Positions 44,010 to 52,185 of a stretch of DNA of 64,000 bases are shown in pieces (within the stretch, counting starts at the first letter, position 1; every line of letters begins with the position of its first letter). The DNA is from Hoylesella loescheii DSM 19665 = JCM 12249 = ATCC 15930. Lineage in GTDB: Bacteria; Bacteroidota; Bacteroidia; Bacteroidales; Bacteroidaceae. The position numbers and the translations under genes were made by a program. The notes beneath the pieces were generated by a model. It had not been told where the DNA came from, ran no database searches, and saw nothing but the letters and a program-made list of their open reading frames with translations. The stretch spans positions 186,001 through 250,000 of the forward strand of contig NZ_KB899210.1 of NCBI RefSeq assembly GCF_000378085.1. Reading direction: 5' to 3'.

Positions 44010-44537
44010 CTAACCTTGAGTATTTCCCTCTTCTGCTGTTATTGCCCTGGGAAAGATTATAGTATCCTCAATAAGTATATGCTCTTCTAATGCCTCCTTA
44101 AACTCTTTCAGTCTGTCTAGTACGGCTTGATATTCGGTTTCTGCGCCCTCGGGTGCTGTAAACTGATGGGTAAGGTAGGCAATGTGTTCATGTCTTGCAG
44201 TTTCTCCCTCGTGATCGGACATCATCACGGCTATGGGATTTTGAACCGATCCACAGTGAAAACCTTGTTGCGCCCTTTGTTGGCTGTTGGCTTCCATTAT
44301 CTCATAGATAAATGGAAAGAGAATATTCTCTTCCTTCATCAAGTGTTCATCGAGGTCGCTAAGCGACTCGCCAAACTGCTGCGCCACCTCAATCAGTTCG
44401 GTATGTTTGGCTGCTAATGTGTTCAGACGGGCCAAAGTTTCTGGTCCTTCTTCGCGAATGCCCCTATGATGAATCTTCAATGCATAGTCAATCAGTAAGT
44501 CTGTTGGCCACTTTTCAAAATCTAATCTTGTCTTCAT
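44010..44537 (-). CDS. Hemerythrin-domain protein, RIC/YtfE-like
   Basis: 175 aa, one hemerythrin-like four-helix domain. Candidate di-iron ligands: IHHRG (residues 23-24), AAKHTEL, DEHLMKEEN, MSDHEGETARHEHI and EEHILIEDTI. It resembles the C-terminal part of the di-iron iron-sulfur repair proteins ScdA/YtfE/RIC, but lacks their N-terminal DUF542 domain of about 60 residues. It likely handles nitric oxide or repairs damaged Fe-S clusters. Its neighbour on the same strand is a Nim/PNPOx-type protein 110 bp upstream; both fit defence against nitrosative or oxidative stress. Confidence 0.85.
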   Translation of the reverse strand: MKTRLDFEKWPTDLLIDYALKIHHRGIREEGPETLARLNTLAAKHTELIEVAQQFGESLSDLDEHLMKEENILFPFIYEIMEANSQQRAQQGFHCGSVQNPIAVMMSDHEGETARHEHIAYLTHQFTAPEGAETEYQAVLDRLKEFKEALEEHILIEDTIIFPRAITAEEGNTQG

Positions 44538-44647
44538 ATTCCTTTTAAACGTTCTTGTATATATGTTTTAGCACGCCGTGCATAGGTTTGCTGGCGTGAA
44601 TGTTCTTATATATAATAATGTGTATTCTTAAATTTCGCTTCCAATAC

Positions 44648-45142
44648 TTAGCCCGCCTTGTGCACCTTTTTGCACTTACCCGAGAATTGTAACATCTCAA
44701 TCTTAATGATTTCAGTACGATGGAATGAGGCTTGTGTGTATTTTTCGCCCAACTGTTTATATTCGGGCGAAAGTTTGTCGATGAGTAAATGCAGTGCCTT
44801 CATGCGTTCTTCTTCATCCAAACCAATTCGGGCAAGGCCGCGTATCACAACGCTTTCGTACTCGGTGGTAAACTTCGAGGGTAGCAAATTTACGTCGCCC
44901 ACAATGCAGAGACACACGTTGGGGTTCTTGACAATGGCTCTCAGCTTCTTACCTTCAGGTGCGCAATGTATGTATAGACTGTCTTCACCGTCCCAAACGT
45001 GGTTCACGGGGATGGCGTAAGGCAGTCCGTCTTCGTCAATCATCGAGAGAACGCCATACTCGGCTATTCTTATCAGCTCCGTAGCACGTTGTTCAGACAA
45101 AAGCCTGTCGCGTCTTCTCACATCATCGTTATTATATTTCAT
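44648..45142 (-). CDS. Pyridoxamine 5'-phosphate oxidase-like (NimA-type) flavoprotein
   Basis: 164 aa. Split-barrel flavin-binding fold with the NimA/PNPOx-like arrangement: VRRRDRLLSEQRATELIRIAEYGVLSM at the N-terminus, GLPYAIPVNHVW, LYIHCAPEGKKLRAI, NPNVCLCIVGD and YESVVIRGLARI. Such proteins bind FMN/FAD or haem and include 5-nitroimidazole reductases, but most are housekeeping and resistance cannot be inferred. Its promoter is divergent from trmO and a palindrome lies between. Confidence 0.85.
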   Translation of the reverse strand: MKYNNDDVRRRDRLLSEQRATELIRIAEYGVLSMIDEDGLPYAIPVNHVWDGEDSLYIHCAPEGKKLRAIVKNPNVCLCIVGDVNLLPSKFTTEYESVVIRGLARIGLDEEERMKALHLLIDKLSPEYKQLGEKYTQASFHRTEIIKIEMLQFSGKCKKVHKAG

Positions 45143-45159
45143 TGCCTAGCATTTTGTGG

Positions 45160-45167
45160 CAAAATTA
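45160..45167 (-). promoter_or_regulatory. -7 box of the Nim-like gene promoter
   Basis: Minus-strand TAATTTTG 18 bases before the ATG of the flavoprotein gene. Confidence 0.55.
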
Positions 45168-45189
45168 AGTTTTTTTGCCTCAATAGTGG

Positions 45190-45203
45190 GTAACATTTGT
45201 TAC
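45190..45203. promoter_or_regulatory. Palindromic operator candidate in the Nim-like/trmO gap
   Basis: GTAACA-TT-TGTTAC is a perfect 14-bp palindrome. It lies 23 bp upstream of the minus-strand -7 box, at the place of a -33 element, where a CRP/FNR-type activator or a repressor would act. A second inverted repeat, GTTAA-AAGCC-TTAAC, overlaps the trmO promoter at about 45222-45237. Confidence 0.45.
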
Positions 45204-45232
45204 TTTGAGTGGTTAAAGTGGGTTAAAAGCCT

Positions 45233-45240
45233 TAACTTTG
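45233..45240 (+). promoter_or_regulatory. -7 box of the trmO promoter
   Basis: TAACTTTG 77 bases before the ATG of trmO. No correctly spaced TTTG was seen. Confidence 0.45.
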
Positions 45241-45317
45241 CGGTTGGTTAAGTTGCGTGTAGGATATACTGTGAGTGCAGATTATCCCTTATCCATGCGC
45301 CAAAATATTGTACACAA

Positions 45318-45995
45318 ATGACAGAGATTTACCCCATAGCCCATTTTCGTTCGCCTTTCAGCTCGAAGTTTGGCATACCTAAACAAAGCGGATTGGTAAA
45401 GAACGTGCGCGGACAAATAGTTTTCGAACCTGCTTATCGATCGAAAGACGCCCTTAGAGGTATCGATGAGTTTGACTATCTTTGGCTAATTTGGCACTTC
45501 TCAGCCAACAAACATGCGCCAAATAGCCTGGTTGTTCGACCACCTTTGCTTGGTGGTAACACAAAGATGGGGGTGTTTGCCACACGTTCACCTTTCCGGC
45601 CAAACGGATTAGGCCTATCTTCGGTGCAGTTGGAACGAATTGAATGGGAAACTAACGAAGGGCCCGTGATACATGTTCTTGGTGCCGACTTGATGGATGG
45701 AACACCCATTTTCGACATCAAGCCTTACATCGTGTACGCCGATTGCCATGTGGGCGCTCGTAGTGGTTTTGTAGACCGTACGTCGATTACACGACTTGAG
45801 GTGCACATCCCTGAAAGTTTTCAAGCCATTTTCCCACCCGAGATCTTGCAAACACTGTATGAGGTGTTGGCACTCGACCCGCGACCACACTATCAAGACG
45901 ATCCCCATAAAGTATATGGCATGCCCTTTATGGGTAGGGATGTGCGCTTTACGGTTTCTTCCGAAGGGAAGTTGCTGGTGATAGACGTTGTATAG
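45318..45995 (+). CDS. trmO: tRNA (N6-threonylcarbamoyl-A37)-N6-methyltransferase
   Basis: 225 aa. TrmO/TsaA (UPF0066) family: IYPIAHFRSPFSSKFGIPKQSGLV at the start, LRGIDEFDYLWLIWHFSANK, and the SAM-binding core GVFATRSPFRPNGLGLSSVQLERIE, then LMDGTPIFDIKPYIVYAD. Methylates t6A at position 37 of some threonine tRNAs. C-terminal region DPRPHYQDDPHKVYGMPFMGRDVRF is usual for the family. Single gene. Confidence 0.93.
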   Translation: MTEIYPIAHFRSPFSSKFGIPKQSGLVKNVRGQIVFEPAYRSKDALRGIDEFDYLWLIWHFSANKHAPNSLVVRPPLLGGNTKMGVFATRSPFRPNGLGLSSVQLERIEWETNEGPVIHVLGADLMDGTPIFDIKPYIVYADCHVGARSGFVDRTSITRLEVHIPESFQAIFPPEILQTLYEVLALDPRPHYQDDPHKVYGMPFMGRDVRFTVSSEGKLLVIDVV

Positions 45996-46180
45996 ATTGA
46001 TTTGAAGAAGAATGAATGCTTCGCCATTTATTATGCAACGACGTGATGTTATGCGGCATCAAACACCCCCATTTGTAGCCTTACTCATCTCGTGAATTTG
46101 ATAAAATGGTTAATTTACCCTCTTTAAAGGTTCTCGTTTTTACATTGGAGGTCTCGCTTTGATAAATTAGTTTACGATTA

Positions 46181-46212
46181 TTTGCTTGTTTAAGAAAAAC
46201 ATTATACCTTTG
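46181..46212 (+). promoter_or_regulatory. Promoter of the GEVED-domain secreted protein gene
   Basis: TTTG (46181-46184), 20 bases, TACCTTTG (46205-46212). It implies a long leader of about 160 nt before the ATG at 46379. The leader has a 15-codon frame at 46239-46286 and a GCGGTTA/TAACCCCGC fold near 46288-46320. Confidence 0.8.
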
Positions 46213-46378
46213 CCTTCAAAGACTAAAAACGCTAAACCATGTCACTACAACATGTGGAGCACACCTTTTTAATGATTTCCGCCTAACGCGGTTATTGCCA
46301 TTCGAATCGCTAACCCCGCATTTGTAAAGACACATCTAAAACGAAACTAACGATAAAAACAATTTTAAAACAAAACAA

Positions 46379-47920
46379 ATGAGAAAATTTTCTACTTTAA
46401 TCTTGGGAGCGGCATTGTCGTTTTCCACATTTTCTGCCATGAGGGCACAAAACTATTGCGAACCAAATAAAAGCAGTGGTGGTAGCAAGTGGGCACATGC
46501 TAACTCGCAGTCGTTTTACAGTTTGAAGGTTTCTTCAGACGGTAATGAAATCTATACGTTCATCGATGATGTAGGCAGCAAACAGTACAACTGGCTTCAA
46601 GACACAGAGGGCTTTTCTGTATCTACAGGCAAGTCGATTGTGTTAGATGTACGTTCTGGTATATGGACTTGGGACATTCAAGTGGGTTTTGACTGGGATG
46701 GAGATGGCGACTTTGAAGACCTGCAACGCGCTTTCTCAACCGTGGGAAAGAAACCAACGGATAAAGAAACCTCGTGGAACCCCAAATACAAGGACACATA
46801 TGCTAGTGCTGACTGGAGAAAGGCCGAACAAACTCGCTTGGGACACCGAGGGGTGATTCGTCATCAGTTTACTTTCGCGGTACCTGCAAATGCTAAGATC
46901 GGTAAGACACGTATGCGTATATTGTGCGATGGCGATGGAGGTACTGCTGATTTCGAGATGTGTATGCCCGTGGGATATGCTGGTTCGATGCACGATTTTG
47001 GGGTAACGGTGGTTGGAGAAAACGTTACCGCTAAGCCAGTCTTCAGTGTTGCAAACGGAACTTACAAGACCGATCAGACGGTTACCATAACTTCGGCAAC
47101 GCCAGATGCCAAGATTTACTACACGCTGGATGGCAAAGAACCCACGATTGCTAGTGGAATGTTGTATGATGGCCCTGTAAAGGTGAGGGTTCCCGAAGAA
47201 ACTACGGCACAAGTAATGTTGAAAGCCATTGCAGTGAAAGACGGAATGCAAAACAGCAATGTAGCAACGGCCAACTATACCATACAAAAGGCATGGAGTA
47301 TTGTTACAGGAACTGTTCATGCGACCGAAGACCGATATATCACTTCGGCTACAACCGAAAACGCAAAGCAAAACTTGAATTTCACACAAACCACAAAACC
47401 TTCGATGGTTTATATCAATACAGGTAGCGCTTTCACAGTAACTGCTGGCAGCAGCTTTGATCTCCACGTTCAATGTTCTGCCGATATGAAGTGGAATCAC
47501 GCCATTGTGTTTGTTGATTGGAATCATAATTATAGCTTTGATGATGAAGGAGAGCAGCTGTTTAAGGTTGGCGAAGAGTCGAAAGGCAACGATGAGGTGG
47601 TTGATTTCACTCGTAGCATCTCCGTTCCAGCCAGCGCTAACGTCGGTGCAACTCGTATGCGCGTTCAATTTACTGATGCTTGGCATAAGAAAAGCGAACC
47701 TAACCACACCCATAGCGCCGAAGATGTGATAGATAAAGGCGGTGTTTACGACTTTGTTGTGAATGTTGAAAAAGCCATAGTAAACGCTATCGAGGGTGTT
47801 TCGACCGACAAAGCTGAAAGCGTTGTGTATACGCTTGAAGGCTTGAAGCTTAACAAAAAGGTTGCAGAATTGCCTAAGGGCGTTTATATCGTCAACGGAA
47901 AGAAAGTGGTTATTAGGTAA
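46379..47920 (+). CDS. Secreted multidomain protein with GEVED and chitobiase-like domains
   Basis: 513 aa with a signal peptide (KFSTLILGAALSFSTFSAM, cleavage near MRAQ). Two GEVED-type modules: about residues 95-215 (FDWDGDGDFED, KTRMRILCDGDGG) and about 355-465 (FVDWNHNYSFDDEGEQLF, ATRMRVQFTD), with a chitobiase/FN3-like domain (PVFSVANGTYKTDQTVTI, KIYYTLDGKEPT) between at about 220-300. The last 30 residues (VVYTLEGLKLNKK, GVYIVNGKKVVIR) match the tail of the protein at 52186. The protein probably acts as a surface or secreted adhesin or binding protein. Confidence 0.83.
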   Translation: MRKFSTLILGAALSFSTFSAMRAQNYCEPNKSSGGSKWAHANSQSFYSLKVSSDGNEIYTFIDDVGSKQYNWLQDTEGFSVSTGKSIVLDVRSGIWTWDIQVGFDWDGDGDFEDLQRAFSTVGKKPTDKETSWNPKYKDTYASADWRKAEQTRLGHRGVIRHQFTFAVPANAKIGKTRMRILCDGDGGTADFEMCMPVGYAGSMHDFGVTVVGENVTAKPVFSVANGTYKTDQTVTITSATPDAKIYYTLDGKEPTIASGMLYDGPVKVRVPEETTAQVMLKAIAVKDGMQNSNVATANYTIQKAWSIVTGTVHATEDRYITSATTENAKQNLNFTQTTKPSMVYINTGSAFTVTAGSSFDLHVQCSADMKWNHAIVFVDWNHNYSFDDEGEQLFKVGEESKGNDEVVDFTRSISVPASANVGATRMRVQFTDAWHKKSEPNHTHSAEDVIDKGGVYDFVVNVEKAIVNAIEGVSTDKAESVVYTLEGLKLNKKVAELPKGVYIVNGKKVVIR

Positions 47921-48029
47921 AAGTGTGTTCGAAAAGTCACTTATCGAGTTGTCTATTCCCATGTGTAAGTTTCTTTTTCCTTAGAACAATGCGGTGAATA
48001 TCTCGATAAGCCAATGAACGCAATTCAAT

Positions 48030-48066
48030 ATCCCCAGTGCATTGTTGTACTGGGGATTTTTTCTTT
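48030..48066 (+). terminator. Terminator after the GEVED-domain gene
   Basis: ATCCCCAGTGCA (48030-48041) with TGTACTGGGGAT (48046-48057), loop TTGT, followed by a T-run. It ends the 46379 gene; 48067-48279 shows no gene. Confidence 0.87.
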
Positions 48067-48279
48067 TTAGGCGAAGGTGTATAAAGGAAAGTTGTTTTGG
48101 TGTTTGAAAAGCGGGATGAATGAACATTCGGACATTTCTGCGTGCGATTTATTAATGGTTCACTTCTCATAGTGCAGCCTTGCTTTATCGTGTGATTCAT
48201 GCGAGATGTTCAATGCGCCCCTAAGCCTTTTCAATACGTCTACAATGCCATTACGAACCGCATTTTCATTAATTATCCA

Positions 48280-48408
48280 GTACAAAGGCCTTGGTATTGG
48301 GACTACAAACCTTTTGTAGCCACACTACCGCTTTTTTGTAGTGTCACTACCAGCCTTTTGTAGTGTCACTACCGACCTTTTGTAGCCATGCTACAAGGCA
48401 GTTGGTAC
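48280..48408. repeat. Family A inverted-hexamer array, copy A3 (12 half-sites)
   Basis: Half-sites start at 48280 (GTACAA), 48292 (TGGTAT), 48303, 48314, 48325, 48336, 48347, 48358, 48369, 48380, 48391 and 48403 (TGGTAC). Steps are 11 bp except the first and last, 12 bp: the same layout and the same total length (129 bp) as copy A1. Right-hand half-sites often read CTACCG/CTACCA in this copy. It lies 164 bp before the pheT promoter in a 718-bp gap. Confidence 0.9.
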
Positions 48409-48571
48409 TCCTGCCTATACACAAAACGCCAAACGAACTCATTGCTATTTGTCCACATCTGTTGATGTTTTCAGGTCTTTGTTTTACCTTCTACTTCTCT
48501 TGATGTTCTGCCTGTTGCAGGTGTCTTCATAGCACATAGATAGCGACAGATGTAATTTGTAACTTCAATAT

Positions 48572-48603
48572 TTTGCGAAACTGCGTGTTTTTTAGTAATT
48601 TTG
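48572..48603 (+). promoter_or_regulatory. Promoter of pheT
   Basis: TTTG (48572-48575), 20 bases, TAATTTTG (48596-48603), 35 bases before the ATG. Confidence 0.8.
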
Positions 48604-48638
48604 CGCATTATTTGGGTATACAAAACAACTTTATATAA

Positions 48639-51101
48639 ATGAACATTTCATACAAATGGCTGAAAGAGTATGTCGATTTCGACCTTACACCGCAGAAGAC
48701 GGCAGAGGTATTGACATCCTGCGGCCTTGAAGTAGACTCTTTGGAAGAGGTTCAAACCATCAAGGGCGGTTTGAAAGGATTGTATGTGGGCGAAGTGCTT
48801 ACATGCGAAGTGCATCCAAACTCCGATCACTTACACATCACAACGGTTGACTTGGGTAAGGGCGAGCCTTCCCAAATCGTATGTGGCGCGCCTAATGTGG
48901 CCGCTGGACAGAAGGTCATTGTGGCCGATGTGGGCGCTGTGCTTTATGATGGCGACAACGAATTTGTCATCAAGAAATCGAAATTGCGTGGCGTAGAGAG
49001 CTTCGGTATGATATGTGCGGAAGACGAAATTGGCGTGGGAACATCTCACGATGGTATCATCGTGTTGCCCGCCGACGCAAAGGTAGGACAACCTGCTGCC
49101 GAATATTACCAATTGGAAAGCGACTGGCTTATCGAGATTGACATAACAGCCAATCATGCCGATGCGTTAAGTCACTATGGCGTGGCACGTGACTTGTATG
49201 CTTGGTTGGTGCAGAATGGTTATAAAACTGAGCTGAAACGTCCTAGCTGCGATGCCTTTGTTGTTGACAATAACGATCTGCCCATAGCAGTAACCATCGA
49301 AAATAAGGATGCTTGCAAACGCTACGCCTGTGTGTCGATTACAGATTGCGAGGTGAAAGAAAGTCCTGAATGGTTGCAAAACAAGTTGCGCACCATCGGC
49401 TTGCGCCCCATCAATAACATTGTAGACATCACTAATTATATTATGATGGCTTATGGACAACCCATGCACTGCTTTGATGCCGACATGGTTAAAGGCCATC
49501 ATATCATTGTAAAGACTCAACCCGAGGGCACGAAATTCGTCACGCTTGATGGCGAAGAACATACGCTTGGCTCGTCAGATCTTAGTATCTGCAACGCTGA
49601 AGAACCCATGTGTATTGCTGGTGTGTTTGGCGGTAAGGGTAGCGGAACATACGAAACGACACGTAATGTTGTGCTTGAAAGTGCATATTTCCATCCCACA
49701 TGGATAAGGAAAAGCGCACGCCGACATGGACTTAGCACTGATTCAAGCTATCGTTTCGAACGTGGAATCGACCCCAACGGCACGGTATACGCCCTAAAAC
49801 AGGCTGCCATTCTCTGCAAAGAATTAGCCGGGGGAAAAATATCAATGGAGGTTAAGGATGTTTATCCCGAACCAATTGAAGACTTCGATGTAAACTTGAA
49901 GTACGCCTATGTAACGCAAGTGATTGGCAAAGAGATTGGAAATGATGTTATCAAGCGCATTGTGACGAGTCTTGGTATGCAGGTGGTTGAAGAGACGAAC
50001 GAAGCTTTGCAGCTGAAAGTGCCTGCCTATCGTGTAGACGTTCAACGTCCTTGCGACGTGGTTGAAGACATTCTTCGTATCTATGGGTATAACAATGTTG
50101 AAATCCCCACTCAGCTTAAAAGTTCGCTAACAGTATTGGGCGACGAAGATAAGGAGCACAAATTGGAAACGATTGTGGGCGAACAGCTTGTTGGAAGCGG
50201 ATTTAACGAAATCCTGAACAACTCGTTAACGAAGGTGGCTTATTATGACGGACTGAACAACTACACGCAAGAAACCTGCGTGAAGCTGATTAATCCGCTC
50301 AGTGCCGACCTAGGTATGATGCGCCAAACACTGTTGTTCGGTGGACTGGAAAGCGTATCGCGCAATGTCAATAGGCAAAACCAGAACCTGCGCTTCTTCG
50401 AATTTGGCAACTGTTACCACTATAATCCCGATAAGGCAAACGATGAAAGTCCCATAAAAGCTTACTCGGAAGAGAAGCATTTAGGCCTGTGGCTTACCGG
50501 TAAGCGCGTAGAAGGTTCGTGGATTCATCCCGACGAGCAATCGTCTTTCTATGAATTGAACGGCTATGTGCAAAATATCTTCGCCCGTCTTGGCATTCCT
50601 GTTGGTCTGTTGGTTTACGAAACGAGTGAGAACAACATCTTCACTTATGCCCTTAAAGTGATGAACAGGGGCGGAAAGGTTGTTGCAGAGCTGGGTTATG
50701 TGGCTGATGGCATCCGTAAGAACTTTGGTTTGACTAGCGAGGTGTTCTTCGCCGACCTGAATTGGACGGCTATTATGAAGCTGGTAAGCAAGAAAGATGT
50801 TGAGTTTAAGGAGATAAGCAAGTTCCCAGCTGTAAGTCGCGACCTCGCCTTGTTGCTCGATAAGGAGGTGTTGTTTAAGGATGTGGTGGCCGTGGCAACG
50901 CAAACGGAGAAGAAATTGCTGAAGAAGGTTGAACTGTTCGACGTTTACGAGGGCAAGAACTTACCGCAAGGAAAGAAGAGCTACGCTGTAAACTTCATCT
51001 TGCAAGACGAGAACGCAACACTCAAAGATAAGCAGATTGAGGCTATTATGCAAAAGCTGATTGCCAACCTTAAAGGCAAACTTGGAGCAGAATTGCGCTA
51101 G
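48639..51101 (+). CDS. pheT: Phenylalanine--tRNA ligase beta subunit
   Basis: 820 aa, full length. Order: tRNA-binding OB domain (LTCEVHPNSDHLHITTVD near residue 55), B3/B4 region (NKLRTIGLRPINNIVDITNYI), B5 domain (RPCDVVEDILRIYGYNN), the catalytic-like core (LINPLSADLGMMRQTLLFGGL, FFEFGNCY) and the FDX-ACB anticodon domain at the end (ISKFPAVSRDLALLLDKEVLF, KSYAVNFILQDENATL). It works with PheS, which is encoded elsewhere: pheS is not adjacent. Monocistronic with its own promoter. Confidence 0.98.
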   Translation: MNISYKWLKEYVDFDLTPQKTAEVLTSCGLEVDSLEEVQTIKGGLKGLYVGEVLTCEVHPNSDHLHITTVDLGKGEPSQIVCGAPNVAAGQKVIVADVGAVLYDGDNEFVIKKSKLRGVESFGMICAEDEIGVGTSHDGIIVLPADAKVGQPAAEYYQLESDWLIEIDITANHADALSHYGVARDLYAWLVQNGYKTELKRPSCDAFVVDNNDLPIAVTIENKDACKRYACVSITDCEVKESPEWLQNKLRTIGLRPINNIVDITNYIMMAYGQPMHCFDADMVKGHHIIVKTQPEGTKFVTLDGEEHTLGSSDLSICNAEEPMCIAGVFGGKGSGTYETTRNVVLESAYFHPTWIRKSARRHGLSTDSSYRFERGIDPNGTVYALKQAAILCKELAGGKISMEVKDVYPEPIEDFDVNLKYAYVTQVIGKEIGNDVIKRIVTSLGMQVVEETNEALQLKVPAYRVDVQRPCDVVEDILRIYGYNNVEIPTQLKSSLTVLGDEDKEHKLETIVGEQLVGSGFNEILNNSLTKVAYYDGLNNYTQETCVKLINPLSADLGMMRQTLLFGGLESVSRNVNRQNQNLRFFEFGNCYHYNPDKANDESPIKAYSEEKHLGLWLTGKRVEGSWIHPDEQSSFYELNGYVQNIFARLGIPVGLLVYETSENNIFTYALKVMNRGGKVVAELGYVADGIRKNFGLTSEVFFADLNWTAIMKLVSKKDVEFKEISKFPAVSRDLALLLDKEVLFKDVVAVATQTEKKLLKKVELFDVYEGKNLPQGKKSYAVNFILQDENATLKDKQIEAIMQKLIANLKGKLGAELR

Positions 51102-51259
51102 AAAAATTGCATTAATGGGTGTTGACAGCCATAGTTAAATAGAGAAGTAACGAATAAAAGATAATAAAATAGGGTGGGGAATAAGTTACCTTGACTTGTT
51201 GCGAAGTTAAATCGTGCAAGAATAGATAGGTCACAACCCACTTATAAACGCACAATCCA

Positions 51260-51979
51260 ATGGGAAGAGCATTTGAATATCGCAAAGCTGCGAAACTGAA
51301 AAGATGGGGTCACATGGCCCGTACGTTTACAAAAATAGGTAAACAAATTGCCATTGCCGTAAAGGCGGGAGGTCCAGAACCCGAGAATAACCCCACGCTT
51401 AGGGCTATTATCGCCAACGCGAAGCGCGAAAACATGCCTAAGGACAATATCGAAAGGGCTATCAAGAACGCTATGGGTAAGGACCAAAGCGAATTTAAAG
51501 TGGTGACATACGAGGGCTATGGACCTCATGGTGTTGCCGTATTCGTAGACACCCTCACCGATAACACCACGCGTACTGTGGGCGATGTTCGTTCGGTTTT
51601 CAACAAATTCAATGGAAACTTGGGTACATCGGGATCGCTTTCATTCCTTTTCGACCATAAGTCGGTATTTACTTTCAAGAAGAAAGAAGGGCTGGATATG
51701 GACGAATTGATACTCGATCTTATCGATTATGGGGTAGAAGACGAGTACGATGAGGATGATGAAACGAACGAAATAACCATCTATGGTGCTCCAACAAGCT
51801 TTGGCGAAATACAGAAACACCTTGAGGCCGAAGGGTTTGAAGTTACTGGCGCCGAGTTCACTTACATTCCGAATGACTTAAAGGAGGTAACCGACGAAGA
51901 GCGCGAAACTATCGACAAGATGGTTGAAAAGCTCGAAGATTTCGACGATGTACAAACGGTTTACACCAATATGAAGTAA
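51260..51979 (+). CDS. YebC/PmpR-family protein
   Basis: 239 aa. Starts MGRAFEYRKAAKLKRW, then IGKQIAIAVKAGGPEPENNPTLRAIIANAKRENMPKDNIERAI and YEGYGPHGVAVFVDTLTDN, all typical of YebC. The family was annotated as transcriptional regulators and some members ease translation of proline-rich stretches; which applies here cannot be told. An acidic stretch (VEDEYDEDDETNE) is prominent near residue 155. Followed by a strong terminator. Confidence 0.95.
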   Translation: MGRAFEYRKAAKLKRWGHMARTFTKIGKQIAIAVKAGGPEPENNPTLRAIIANAKRENMPKDNIERAIKNAMGKDQSEFKVVTYEGYGPHGVAVFVDTLTDNTTRTVGDVRSVFNKFNGNLGTSGSLSFLFDHKSVFTFKKKEGLDMDELILDLIDYGVEDEYDEDDETNEITIYGAPTSFGEIQKHLEAEGFEVTGAEFTYIPNDLKEVTDEERETIDKMVEKLEDFDDVQTVYTNMK

Positions 51980-52058
51980 ACCAAAGGTTGTATTACCTAT
52001 ATGGTGAAGGGGCTTTGAACATTCTTTTCAAACCTCGTATCTATAAAATAAAGGCTTT

Positions 52059-52106
52059 AAAGGTTGCGCGGAATGGGGGATAACCCTAACTCGCGCAACC
52101 TTTTTG
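52059..52106 (+). terminator. Terminator after yebC-like gene
   Basis: AAAGGTTGCGCG (52059-52070) and CGCGCAACCTTT (52092-52103) form a perfect 12-bp stem, followed by T. Confidence 0.85.
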
Positions 52107-52185
52107 TTATATGTTTCCTTAGTTCAAAACATCTTTCTTTCCACCGTAGATGTCTTGTCGGGGGTGAGAGCACACGTTCCGTGGT

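Noticed and set aside
44648..45142. Nitroimidazole resistance (nim) gene
   Set aside because: The family resemblance is to the broad PNPOx/NimA-like group, most members of which do not confer resistance, so a nim symbol is not justified.
46736..47962. Long minus-strand frame (408 codons) opposite the GEVED gene
   Set aside because: The plus-strand gene has a promoter, signal peptide, domains and terminator; the reverse frame has none and looks like a codon-bias shadow.
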